From: Cochliopodium minus
Lineage: Eukaryota > Discosea > Himatismenida > Cochliopodiidae
Assembly: GCA_024220525.1 (NCBI GenBank)
Contig: JAMYWO010000443.1
Span: forward strand, 6,052-26,278
DNA length: 20,227 nucleotides
Direction of reading: 5' to 3'
Positions 10,635 to 19,155 of this stretch are shown in pieces. The translations under genes were made by a program, and so were the position numbers. The notes under the pieces are model-generated. The model saw only the letters and a program-made list of their open reading frames with translations. It was not told the DNA's origin and made no database searches. Numbering within the stretch: position 1 is the stretch's first letter; each line of letters begins with the position of its first letter.

Positions 10635-11216
10635 ATGGAAAAAGATCAAATTATTTACAAAATAATATTAATAGGTGATAATGGAGCTGGACAAACAAGT
10701 ATTTTATCTCAATATTCAACAGAAGACACTGAATCCAAATCAACGATTGGGGTAGAATTTTCAATAATGACAATGATGATTGAAGAAAAAGTAATAAAAT
10801 CACAAATTTGGAATATTTCTGGACAAGAAAGATACAGAGCAATCAAAGGTGCTTATTATAGAGGAGCAAAAGGGGCATTGATTGTTTATGATGTCGCAAA
10901 TAAAAATTCATTTCTGTTTTTGGAAAAGTGGTTGGAAGAATTAGGAAAACATTGTCAAAATAATGATCTACAAGTTATGTTAGTAGGAAACAAAACAGAT
11001 CCTTTTTCCCAAAGGCAAGTTTCAACTAATGAAGGAATAGAATTTGCGAAAAAAAAAAACTTGTTTTTCGTCGAAACTTCTCTTGACTCCAATATTGAGA
11101 TGGCTTTTCAAACATTCATTAAAGAGATCTACAATAAAAACACTTCTGAAATACTAAAGGGAGATAAAGAGGCGGTTAGTTTAGGTGGTGCTACACTTGG
11201 AGTTGCAAATATTTGA
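10635..11216 (+). CDS. Degenerate Rab11-like protein, predicted pseudo-GTPase (Rab copy 2)
   Basis: Intronless and uninterrupted, 193 residues from ATG 10635; ATG 10596 would add 13 residues, but 10635 gives the usual Rab spacing to the P-loop. The fold is clearly Rab: STIGVEFSIMT, YYRGAKGALIVYDVANK and GNKTD. Yet the key residues are gone: the P-loop reads GDNGAGQTS, with Q20 in place of the lysine that binds the phosphates; the DxxG aspartate is N60 (WNISGQER); G5 ETSAL is shortened to ETSLDS; and the switch I segment is two residues shorter than in copy 1. The C-terminus is GVANI with no cysteine, so it cannot be prenylated there. From family knowledge it should bind nucleotide poorly and not anchor to membranes. 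It may be a decoy or scaffold competing for Rab effectors, or an early pseudogene that has not yet lost its frame. Confidence 0.92.
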   Translation: MEKDQIIYKIILIGDNGAGQTSILSQYSTEDTESKSTIGVEFSIMTMMIEEKVIKSQIWNISGQERYRAIKGAYYRGAKGALIVYDVANKNSFLFLEKWLEELGKHCQNNDLQVMLVGNKTDPFSQRQVSTNEGIEFAKKKNLFFVETSLDSNIEMAFQTFIKEIYNKNTSEILKGDKEAVSLGGATLGVANI

Positions 11217-11523
11217 ATTTTGTATATTTATTTGTAAATAAACTGTTTCAATATTATTACCTAATTTTCACAAGATTATGATTTTTTAATCCTTTCAATC
11301 TGAAATAACCTAATAAAATTCTATAATAAATTTGAGAATAATTTTTTATTCCAAAACCATTCAATAGACTCTTGTTTCTTTTGAATACTACAACCCCTTA
11401 AACATATACTTTTCGTTTGAAATAAAATTATAGTGAAAAAAATAAAAAAAAATGAGCTGAAGATTGAGAAAAACCAAATTGGATCAAGAAAGAAAAAAAA
11501 AGATTATATAGAAAAGTATAAGA
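11217..11523. other. Intergenic between Rab copies 2 and 3
   Basis: An AT-rich 307-nt spacer. It carries the candidate poly(A) signal of copy 2 at 11231-11242. No coding signal is seen; an ATG at 11452 is followed directly by a stop (ATGAGCTGA). Confidence 0.6.
11231..11242 (+). terminator. Candidate poly(A) signal, TTTGTAAATAAA
   Basis: The AATAAA starts 21 nt after the stop of Rab copy 2 and shares the TTTGT lead-in with the elements after copies 1 and 3. Its retention fits a copy that is still transcribed. Confidence 0.5.
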
Positions 11524-12171
11524 ATGTACAATTTCATATTTAAAATTATTATATTGGGAGATTCAGGAAGTGGAAAATCAAGTATATTGACGAAATATAC
11601 AAGAGATAAATTTAATTTGGATACCAAATCAACAATAGGGGCAGATTATTCCACCAAAACAGTAGAATTGAATCAAACAAAGAAAGTGAAGCTACAAATA
11701 TGGGATACAAGTGGACAAGAAAGATTCAGATCAATAGCCAAATCGTATTATAGAGGATCTAATGGAGTATTCCTGGTGTATGACATCACAAACAAAAAAT
11801 CGTTTGAAAATATAGAGATATGGTTGAAAGAGTATAAGAAATTCTGCCATGATGATGAAAGCAATGTTATATTTCTGATTGGAAACAAGAGCGATTTGAA
11901 AAAATCCAGAAAGGTATCCACACAAGAAGCGAAGGAATATTCCAAAGAAAATGGATTGTTCTTCTTTGAAACATCTGCTCTCAATTCAGATAATATCAAT
12001 AAGGCATTCCAGAAGATGATTGAAGAAATTCTTTCCAAGAACAACAGCGAATTGGAATTTCACGAGAAGATGAAGAAGGATGATTTCATTTGTTTAGATT
12101 CCAACAAAATATCAATCCCAGTCGAAATTGATAATGTGGAGATAGTTAAAAAGAGGGGATGTTGTAATTAA
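11524..12171 (+). CDS. Rab-family small GTPase (Rab copy 3), DTSG variant
   Basis: Intronless, 215 residues from ATG 11524 to TAA, with the P-loop placed as in copy 1. Motifs: GDSGSGKSS (K18), effector loop STIGADYSTKT, WDTSGQERF (60-68), YYRGSNGVFLVYDIT, IGNKSDL and ETSAL. The catalytic Q65 is kept, but the switch II alanine of DTAG is serine (S63) and the effector loop has Tyr where Rab11 has Phe. It ends KKRGCCN, the same CCX prenylation motif as copy 1, encoded by almost identical DNA. The hypervariable tail is longer and charged (HEKMKKDDFICLDSN). It should act in vesicle traffic; effector-loop differences suggest a partner set distinct from copy 1. Closest overall to copy 1 (shared KYTR, ITNKKSF, FCHDD/ICHDE), so the triplet arose locally. 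Confidence 0.94.
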   Translation: MYNFIFKIIILGDSGSGKSSILTKYTRDKFNLDTKSTIGADYSTKTVELNQTKKVKLQIWDTSGQERFRSIAKSYYRGSNGVFLVYDITNKKSFENIEIWLKEYKKFCHDDESNVIFLIGNKSDLKKSRKVSTQEAKEYSKENGLFFFETSALNSDNINKAFQKMIEEILSKNNSELEFHEKMKKDDFICLDSNKISIPVEIDNVEIVKKRGCCN

Positions 12172-12209
12172 TGTATTGAGACAACATCATCCCAATACTT
12201 TGTTTTATA

Positions 12210-12221
12210 TTTGTTAATAAA
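12210..12221 (+). terminator. Candidate poly(A) signal, TTTGTTAATAAA
   Basis: The AATAAA starts 45 nt after the stop of Rab copy 3. Third member of the TTTGT(N)AATAAA set found after each Rab gene. Confidence 0.45.
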
Positions 12222-12373
12222 TGGTTGATTTTATGTATTTTACTCATATTTTTAATATAGTTGGTCCATACTTCAATCAATCGACAGATAAATCGAATAC
12301 TCATCCTATTTTCTTTGTGTCATCCATTCTATTTGTTGGAAATTTAAAAAAAAAAATTAAAGTTATTCATCAA

Positions 12374-14163
12374 ATGGGAAATAAATCAAATAAAGGAAAG
12401 GATGATATCAAAGAAATAGAAAAGATTGAAAAAGATGGTATTTTATATTTTCCAAAATTGATATATTGTTCAGAATTTATTCTCTTTCAAAACAAGAAAT
12501 AATAGATCCTCTTGAAGAAAAAATTGAAGATGGTAATTCCTTTTTTATAAAAGAATCAAATGCTCCAATAATAAGATTAAATAGAAAGTGATTTTGATAG
12601 GGATTTCGGATATCCTCAATGCTTCAGCACATTCAACGGATATATAAATTTTAAAATCCCTGATGTGGGATGGGTAAATATGGAGAATTCAAAAAGGATA
12701 TATGATAAAAATTATTTGAAAATAAGACATGGTAGATTTAAAATTGAATTTCATTAAAACAACAATTTTATTAATAATTTATTAATTTCTCAATCCAAAG
12801 GAATGAGTGTGATATACGGACTAAAAAAGGGAAGAAATATTGTTGTAGAATTGTTCTCGGAAAAAGAATATTTAATCAAAGAGAAGGTGGTTAAAATGGA
12901 AGTAGGTTCTGATTTTTTCTTCTGCTTGACTGAAAAAGGATCTTTATACACTAATTCAAACACTGAAGGCCAAGGGTTGAAATCTATGTAAAAAAAAATT
13001 TTAAATTAAATTTAAGATTAAATAAATTAATCTTATATAAATTAAATTAAATTTAATCAAAAAATTAAAAAATGAATTTTATTTTGAATAATTTTAGGTA
13101 TAAAATCAAAGAGTTTACTTTACCTAAAATTATTGGATTAGGTGATATAAGTAATAAAGTGGTTGCTATGTCTGCTGGATATTCTTACATTTGTTTCCTT
13201 CTGGTTTCGGGAGAAGTCATATATTTGGGTCAGGACAGATCGAGTAATGGCAATAATAGATGCAATAAATTAAATACTCCAGAAAAGATAAAATCTCTTT
13301 CTTCTTCGCTAAATTTTTCTATGGGAGTAATTTTTTTTTTAAATTATTTTTTCCATATAAACTATTTTTTTGATTTTTATTTTTTAAAATAAAAAAGATT
13401 TCTTATGAAGGTACATCAAAATTTGAAACAACATAATTTTATTTTTAAAAAAATTTTTATAAAGGAAAACTCTATGCAGTCTACGGAAATTATAACGTGA
13501 TTACTCAAGAGAACACACAAGTATTTATTCCTTCGGTTTACAAAGTGAAAAAATGGCACAATGTAAAAATTGATAATTTTTCTTTGCCATATTGTAAATC
13601 AAAAAAAAAAAGGTAATATGTTGTGCATCAAGTTTTGCAGCCATTGCAGATAATGGGTAAATATTTTTAAACAAAAACAAATTATTTTTATACTGTTTTA
13701 GAGTTTATTATTGGAGCGACCATCAAGTTTGGAAGGCAAAAGAATATGATGATGGGAAAAGTGTTGTCAAGAAAATAAGTGATTTAAAACCAGAACAAAT
13801 CAAATATGTTTTCTCTACTTTTTCCAAAATTTACATCATCCCTTTAAAGCAGCATGGAAATCCTTTTTCTTTTTCATTAGAGGACAATATTGCTCCATTC
13901 AATTTACCAGAAAATGTTTCATTCCCTATTTCTGCTTGTATTTTTCTTTTTTTTGCTATTTTTGAGTATTTTTAATTTGTTATTTTTTAGGTTCTAAATG
14001 CATTGAATGGAGGTTTGATAACCATAAGTTTTGGCCTTTCTTTTTTCGTCAATCCATTTTATCGTTTTGTTTGTGTTTGTATGTTTTCTGTAAATCATCC
14101 ATCAAAAATTTCCCCAAAGTACTTATGAATCTAATCATTAAGAACTTTTCTAAATCGATTTAA
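12374..14163 (+). CDS. RCC1-repeat prot. with C-terminal W-x3-N-H-K tail, ten exons, complete
   Basis: Exons: 12374-12437, 12506-12532, 12585-12731, 12801-12987, 13098-13326, 13398-13410, 13465-13562, 13613-13656, 13702-13937, 13991-14163. All introns are GT...AG and phases close to 405 residues and TAA. Exon 6 is only 13 nt (ATTTCTTATGAAG, coding ISYEG) and is matched by a 13-nt exon in the next gene. The acidic/basic N-terminus (MGNKSNKGKDDIKE) leads into RCC1-like blades: KVVKMEVGSDFFFCL (~108-122), KVVAMSAGYSYICFL (~162-176), SMGISYEGKLYAVYG and VICCASSFAAIADNG...VYYWS. The last ~50 residues form a separate tail, EWRFDNHKFW...SILSFCL...FPKVLMNLI, like that of the left-edge RCC1 gene. RCC1 propellers are protein-interaction or GEF domains; the partner is unknown. 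The blades are degenerate, so the exact count is uncertain. Confidence 0.85.
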
Positions 14164-14493
14164 AAACTAAAAAATACTTTTTTTTTCAAAATTTTAATTC
14201 TTCTTTGGTATATTAATTTTAAATTTATTTGGGAATGTTTTTCCGATTTATGATTGGAAGAAAGAAGATACTGAGAGTTATATCAAGCGTTTTTAATTTG
14301 TTTATTTTGGAAGAGTTTAACAAAAACAAAAATTTCAAATTTCAAGAGTACTTTCATTTATGATCACCCAAATTTTGTCCAAAATTTTTTGATAAATAAA
14401 AATTGAAAAAGAAAAAAATAAAAGAAAAAATAAAAAAAAATTGAATTTTAAATATTTTTTGAAAAAGATTGATCTGATAATAACATTTTGAAT
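14164..14493. other. Intergenic between tandem RCC1 genes
   Basis: A 330-nt AT-rich spacer holding the 3' flank of one RCC1 gene and the promoter of the next. No coding frame, RNA gene or clear motif is seen. Confidence 0.6.
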
Positions 14494-16313
14494 ATGATGA
14501 ATAATACAGATAATCCAAATTATAATAGAAATCAATCAAGAAATGGTATCCAATCAAATTAAATTCTTCCAAAATTAAATTATATAAAAAAAATAAAAGA
14601 AAAATTAGGGATGTCCAAAAATATTACAACAGTTTAAATTTTGTTAGAAAAATTTTTATATCCGTTAACAAAGTTGTAATATTTGGACATGTCTAAAGAA
14701 AAATTATATATAATTTATCCTTACAATTGGATTGTTTTTAAAAAAAAAAGAGGATGAATTAAATAGAGAAACTGCAATCCCACCATGCATTTCTTCATTG
14801 AATACAAGAATATATTATTTGACAAATGGGAAATGGATGAATGGAAATTTTGATGATAATTTTGTGCAAGTGATAGGAGGTAAAAGAGAAAATGATTCAA
14901 TCAAAAAAAAAACAAATTTAATTTAATTTCATATTTTTTTATTTAAATAATTTTTATTTTTTGTACAAAAAGGAAATGGATGTGTTTATCGTTTACACAA
15001 AGACAGGAAAAGAATCAATTTAGAAAAAAAGAGCTTCTCTTTTGAAAAAAAAGTATGGAAAATGGATGTTGGAGGACATTTCTTTTTATGTTTGATGGAA
15101 GATGGATCTGTACTCACTAATGGAACATATAAGAATCGTTTATTGAATTACAAGTAAAAAATAAAAAATAATGAAAAAAAAATAAAAATAAAAATATTAA
15201 ATACATAATTATAAATTGCAATATTAAAAAATTAAAAAAATAATCAAAATAAATGAGAAATAAAAAATTAAAAGATTTATAAATAATCATAAAAAAATTT
15301 TGTTCATTTAGCGATACAAGTACTGAAATAACAAATTTATCACTGGATCAGGTGAAGGGTCTTGATTATGATGCCAGCAATAAAGTTGTTGCTATTTCTG
15401 CAGGTTTAAAAAAAATTAAAAATTATATATATTAAAATAATGAAAAATAAAATAAGTGGAAACAAAATGAAAATTTTATGAAAAATTTTCTGAATAAAAA
15501 TTTATTTAAAATGTTTAATTCAAATAGGATTTTATTTTGCTTACTTGGTATTGTCTGATGGAAAACTGATTCATGTCGGACAAAATAATTCCGACAAATT
15601 CAAGTTTTCAGGTATTGGTTTGGAACCTGCATTGATAGATTGTCCTGTTAGAATCAGATCGATTGCTTCTGGTTCTAATATCTCTATTGCAGTAAAATAT
15701 AAAAACTAAAATAAAAATAAAAATAAAAATAAAAATAAAAATATATTTAGGTTTCCTATGAAGGTAAAATAATTTAAGATTGATCTGATATTTTTGAATT
15801 TTATGATGGTCTTTTGAAATTAGGAGAATTATGGAGTATTTGTGGCCAAATAGAAAAAATTGCAAAGTCTCTTCAAAAAATATTTGTTCCAAAACAATTT
15901 AATGTCAAAAAATTTTATAATGTAAAATCTAAAATGAACATAATAAACATAATAAAAACAAAAACATTTAAAAAATTTTTTTAAAAAATTAAATGATAGG
16001 TTTGTTGTGCAGCTTCTTCTTTTGTTGCTTCTGCTGATAATGGGTAAATTTAATTTTTTTTAATTTTTAAATTTTTTAAATTTTTTAAATAAATTCAATT
16101 TTTTTTTTTGATTTTTTTTTGATTTTTAAATTCCATTAAAATGTTTCAAAATTACCTCTTCAAAGGATTCTTATTCAATTCTTTATTTAATTTTAAAAAA
16201 ATTTTAATTAATAAAGAATTTACCACTGGGTTCTGAGAAAAGAAAAAGAATATGAAGAAGGGAAAAAGAGTGTTATCAGAAAAATAAGTGAGTTGCTTCC
16301 ACAACAAATAAAN
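14494..16313 (+). CDS. RCC1-repeat protein, paralogue of 12374-14163, truncated at an N
   Basis: Exons: 14494-14545, 14751-14879, 14973-15153, 15312-15403, 15528-15691, 15751-15763, 15824-15921, 16000-16043, 16217-16313 and onward. Phases agree throughout and give 290 residues before sequence stops matching at the ambiguous base 16313. The start is MMNNTDNPNYNRNQ (second ATG at 14497 equally possible). Blades: KVWKMDVGGHFFLCL, KVVAISAG|FYFAYLVL, NISIA|VSYEGELWSICG, VCCAASSFVASADNG, then IYHW. The last three internal exons have exactly the same lengths (13, 98, 44 nt) as in the upstream paralogue; one extra intron splits SAG. Intron 1 carries a MITE-like insertion and intron 5 a short (AAAAAT)n tract. 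The C-terminal part, including the expected W-x3-N-H-K tail, is missing. The frame after the N reaches TGA at 16326-16328 without resembling the paralogue, so the break is probably an assembly gap. Confidence 0.84.
14606..14695. mobile_element. MITE-like non-autonomous DNA transposon in intron 1, TA target duplication
   Basis: The left end GGGATGTCCAAAAATATTACAAC (starting 14608) is mirrored by the right end, whose reverse complement begins GACATGTCCAAATATTACAAC (from 14693). That gives inverted repeats of about 21-23 bp with a few mismatches and one small gap. The 86-bp element is bordered by TA on both sides (14606-14607, 14694-14695). Short TIR-only elements with TA duplications and GTCCAAA-type ends are typical of Tc1/mariner MITEs. 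It has no coding capacity and lies wholly within the intron, away from both splice sites. Only one copy is seen here. Confidence 0.72.
15708..15745 (+). repeat. Short (AAAAAT)n tract in RCC1 intron 5
   Basis: About five AAAAAT hexamers sit directly before the acceptor ATATATTTAG of the 13-nt microexon. It is the same hexamer as at both window edges, again inside an RCC1 intron. Confidence 0.8.
16313..16313. other. Single ambiguous base (N), probable assembly join
   Basis: It is the only non-ACGT base in the window. The plus-strand RCC1 gene loses similarity to its paralogue exactly here. The minus-strand helicase has an acceptor TATTAG ending at 16314, so its next exon would begin at this base but is absent. 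Two convergent genes both cut at one N point to missing sequence rather than a point ambiguity. Confidence 0.75.
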
Positions 16314-16944
16314 CTAATATACAATTGATATTACATACAGTGTATGGTGATTCGCATAATTATGCAAATTATTTTTCCTTATGTTAAAAATAATATACCT
16401 TCATCTATAATCACCAGACCAAATATTAAAGTCTTGATAGGCAAATGATTGGTAGATTCGGTGATGACCTTATCATTCACCTTGATTTCATAACCCTCTT
16501 CTGATCCATTCCTCTGTGTGCTCCCAAAAAATTTTATGGCGGCAGCATGAAAACTATGAGCCTCTATATATTTCTCAAGACCCAATTGTTTGATGGTATT
16601 TCTGCTTTCTATCTTTAATCTCTTTGTATAAGTGAGCAATATGGTCTTTTGTCTATATTTTTCAAAAAATTTTTCAGCAATTCTTAATGATGTGGTTGTC
16701 TTTCCTGCACCAGCTAATTATCCATATATTATTTCATTATCATTTGAGAGAAGAATGATTTACCTTTTGCTATGACACATACATTCTGCTTCTTTAAAAT
16801 CAATTCTTGAATTTCTTTCTGCTCTGGAGATAATTCGAATTTGTGTCCAACATTCGTAGCAGGGATGATTTTTGGTGGTTCAATTTTAAAATTATGATTG
16901 CAAATACATATCATAGTTTTACAATCTCCACATTCTGCAATCAT
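16314..16944 (-). CDS. UvrD-like superfamily 1 DNA helicase, N-terminal fragment
   Basis: Exons 16944-16764 and 16713-16399 (50-nt intron, phase 1) encode 165 residues. Then comes a donor at 16398 and an 85-nt intron reaching an acceptor next to the N at 16313. Motifs in order: a cysteine-rich N-terminus (ECGDCKTMICICNH), a Q-motif ELSPEQKEIQ, Walker A AGAGKTTT (61-68, split by the intron after K60/A61), motif Ia LLTYTKRLK, a HSFHAAA segment as in motif Ib, and Walker B LVIIDE (160-165). This layout marks an ATP-dependent 3'-5' helicase of the UvrD/FBH1 kind that unwinds DNA in repair or recombination. Motifs III-VI are not in the window. The start is placed at ATG 16944; ATG 16977 is in frame but adds only a lysine-rich run (LNKKFKIKKK). 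Confidence 0.88.
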
Positions 16945-17049
16945 TTTTTTTTTTATTTTAAATTTTTTATTCAACATAAAATTTAATAGAAATAGTTTTT
17001 TGGTTGGGATTTAATAAATAAAAACAAAAATTTAATAAATAAAATAATT

Positions 17050-19155
17050 CTATTTTGTTTGTGCCAACATATCAATGGAGTCTTGGATGAACTTTCTTAT
17101 GTTCTTTCTTTCGTTAAGAGGAGAATAAAAAGATGCGCTCATGCAACAACCAACTCCCTCTATTGTCTGTGAAGAAACGTATATACTGGCATGAGGGGAT
17201 CTAAAAAAATTAAAAATTAAAAGTTTATTATAAAATTATTTTTTTATTTTACACATTCCCAGCGAAAATTCTAGTTACTCTTCTTCCACCAAATTTTTGG
17301 GTGTTTAAATTTGTTCTGCCAATATTAGAAACGATTATAGGAATGTTCTTTACAAAAAAAAAAATTTTAATAAAAATTAAAACTAAGTTTTGATTATTTT
17401 TTTACTTTGATCCTAAAATTTCTTTTTGGGAAATCCGAATCTAAAGGACATTCATAGTAATTCTTTTTCATATTCGCCACGATTGCTACAATTAATGAGA
17501 AATTAATAAAATTAAGAAAAAAAATAAATTATTATTACGAGCTGAAAAAGATAGGTTATTGATGTTTTCAATAATAAGTTTTTTGGACTCAGAAGCAATA
17601 GTCCAAAAATCTCTTTCATCGTCACTATCCATCCAAAATCCTCCTGGCAAAAACCCATTCCCTTTAAAAAATAAAATGGATTATTAGAGAAAAATAAAAA
17701 AAATAAAAAAAAAACTTGTAAAAAAATCACCTATTGTCTCATTAGAAAGAGGTGGATCACAAATACTTCTAGCGTTAAAAGGACAACTTTTAAGAGATGA
17801 AGTTATTGTTAAGAAATAATTTTTTTCAAAAAAAAAACTGTCTACCCCATAGATATAATATGGCCAGGTTTCCTCAAAAGAAAAAAGAAAGAAGTGAACA
17901 AAGAGCTTGTAAAAGTAGAGTTGTGTTTTCTACAGTTTTCCAAAATTTGAGTGAGATAAGTATTGGGAATAAAAAAATTCTCCAAAGAGAAAACTTGATT
18001 GGGATCATCGATTTGATCGAAAGGGATGTGTTTGATTTCTACCTTGTTTGATAATTCCAATGGGGGCTGTGGAAAATTATAGGCATTGGTGAGTTTATCT
18101 TGAGGAAGAGATTCAACCAAACTGAAAGTTTTAAAATAAAATAAATTTTTTTAATTTTTCAAAATTAAATAATCAAATATTTTTAAAAAATTAAAATTAA
18201 ATATAATTCGTAGATTTACCTTGTATGAGGAGGCAGTGTAACAAATGTATTTTTTGGATCCATTGCCATCATAAAATCATTTACAAAGATAATTCTCGAG
18301 AATCCATCAAGCAAAGCATGGTTAATAGTTACCAAATAAAGACTCGTCCTTTTCGTAAAATAATTAGAATTGATGAATTTATTTTGATAATTTCTATAAA
18401 AAAAATTTTTTTTTACTTTTTGGAAGGACCCACAAATCTTTTCATTCTCATTAATTGACCACAATGTTCTTTTTGGTTTGAAGTGGGTTTATTTTCTGGA
18501 ATTTTCCTCTCTATTTAAAAAAATTATTTAAAACAAAGGCTTGTTTGAGTAGAGGTTTACCAATATTTTTTTCCAACTCTACTTTTGATAATACTATGAG
18601 TTTTTCAATTTCTATCTCAAATTTATCATTTTCAACATCAAAATCAACTTTTATCTAAATTTTAAAATTATACAAAAAAGAAATAATTTCTCTGAAAATT
18701 TTTCAATAAAATACAAAAATGTCAATCTACCTTTTCTAATTCATCATTTTGAACGTATTTATCTTCTAATTTGATATGGTTAAGGATATCACAATTATCA
18801 TCACATGGAATCCAATGATATGCATTTTCAATTCTTGTTATTCTTGATCTAAATACTGCATGTTTTGTTTGAACAATCTTTAACACAGATTTAAGTTCTT
18901 CAAATGAGATCACCTCATTTAAATCTTCCAATACAGTGAATATGAATGATGTGGTTGAAAATTGGGATTCCTAATCGAAAATCCAATCATTTATTCTTTA
19001 TGAATCAACATAAAACATTTACCAAGCATTGTCTAAAAAATGAATTTTCTTTATCACAAAGAAATAAAAATTAAAAGTTATATCGAATTGAAAGAAGTAA
19101 TCATTTGATTCTTTATTGAATGATTAATACCCAAGTAATCTAATTTTCTGTTCAT
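17050..19155 (-). CDS. Acyltransferase of the HHxxxDG (condensation/AATase-like) superfamily, twelve exons
   Basis: Exons leftward: 19155-19131, 19048-19023, 18970-18731, 18654-18561, 18510-18417, 18393-18220, 18121-17846, 17786-17731, 17661-17539, 17485-17406, 17347-17253, 17200-17050. Phases close to 477 residues and TAG. Landmarks: MNRKLDYLGENSFF at the N-terminus, KHAVFRSRI (53-61), the active-site NHALLDG (H185, D189, G190), CPFNARSICDPPLS...IGN, IPIIVSNIG and FGGRRVTRIF near the C-terminus. The second His of the motif, which acts as general base, is kept; the first is Asn. The family moves acyl groups from CoA or carrier proteins onto alcohols or amines; the substrate is unknown. Exons 1-2 are only 25 and 26 nt. 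The intron at 18394-18416 would be just 23 nt; the alternative is an unspliced, different frame through 18393-18510, so this part is less sure. Confidence 0.85.

Noticed and set aside
12374-12400. N-myristoylation signal at MGNKSNK of the complete RCC1 protein
   Set aside because: Position 6 is Asn rather than the Ser/Thr usually needed; too weak to report as a feature.
14335-14572. Minus-strand open frames opposite exon 1 of the second RCC1 gene
   Set aside because: Low-complexity I/F/Y/K translations with no domain; the plus-strand splice model explains the same bases.
16353-16364. Perfect palindrome GCATAATTATGC in the helicase intron
   Set aside because: Only 12 bp and mostly A/T, within an intron at a suspected assembly join; no further support.
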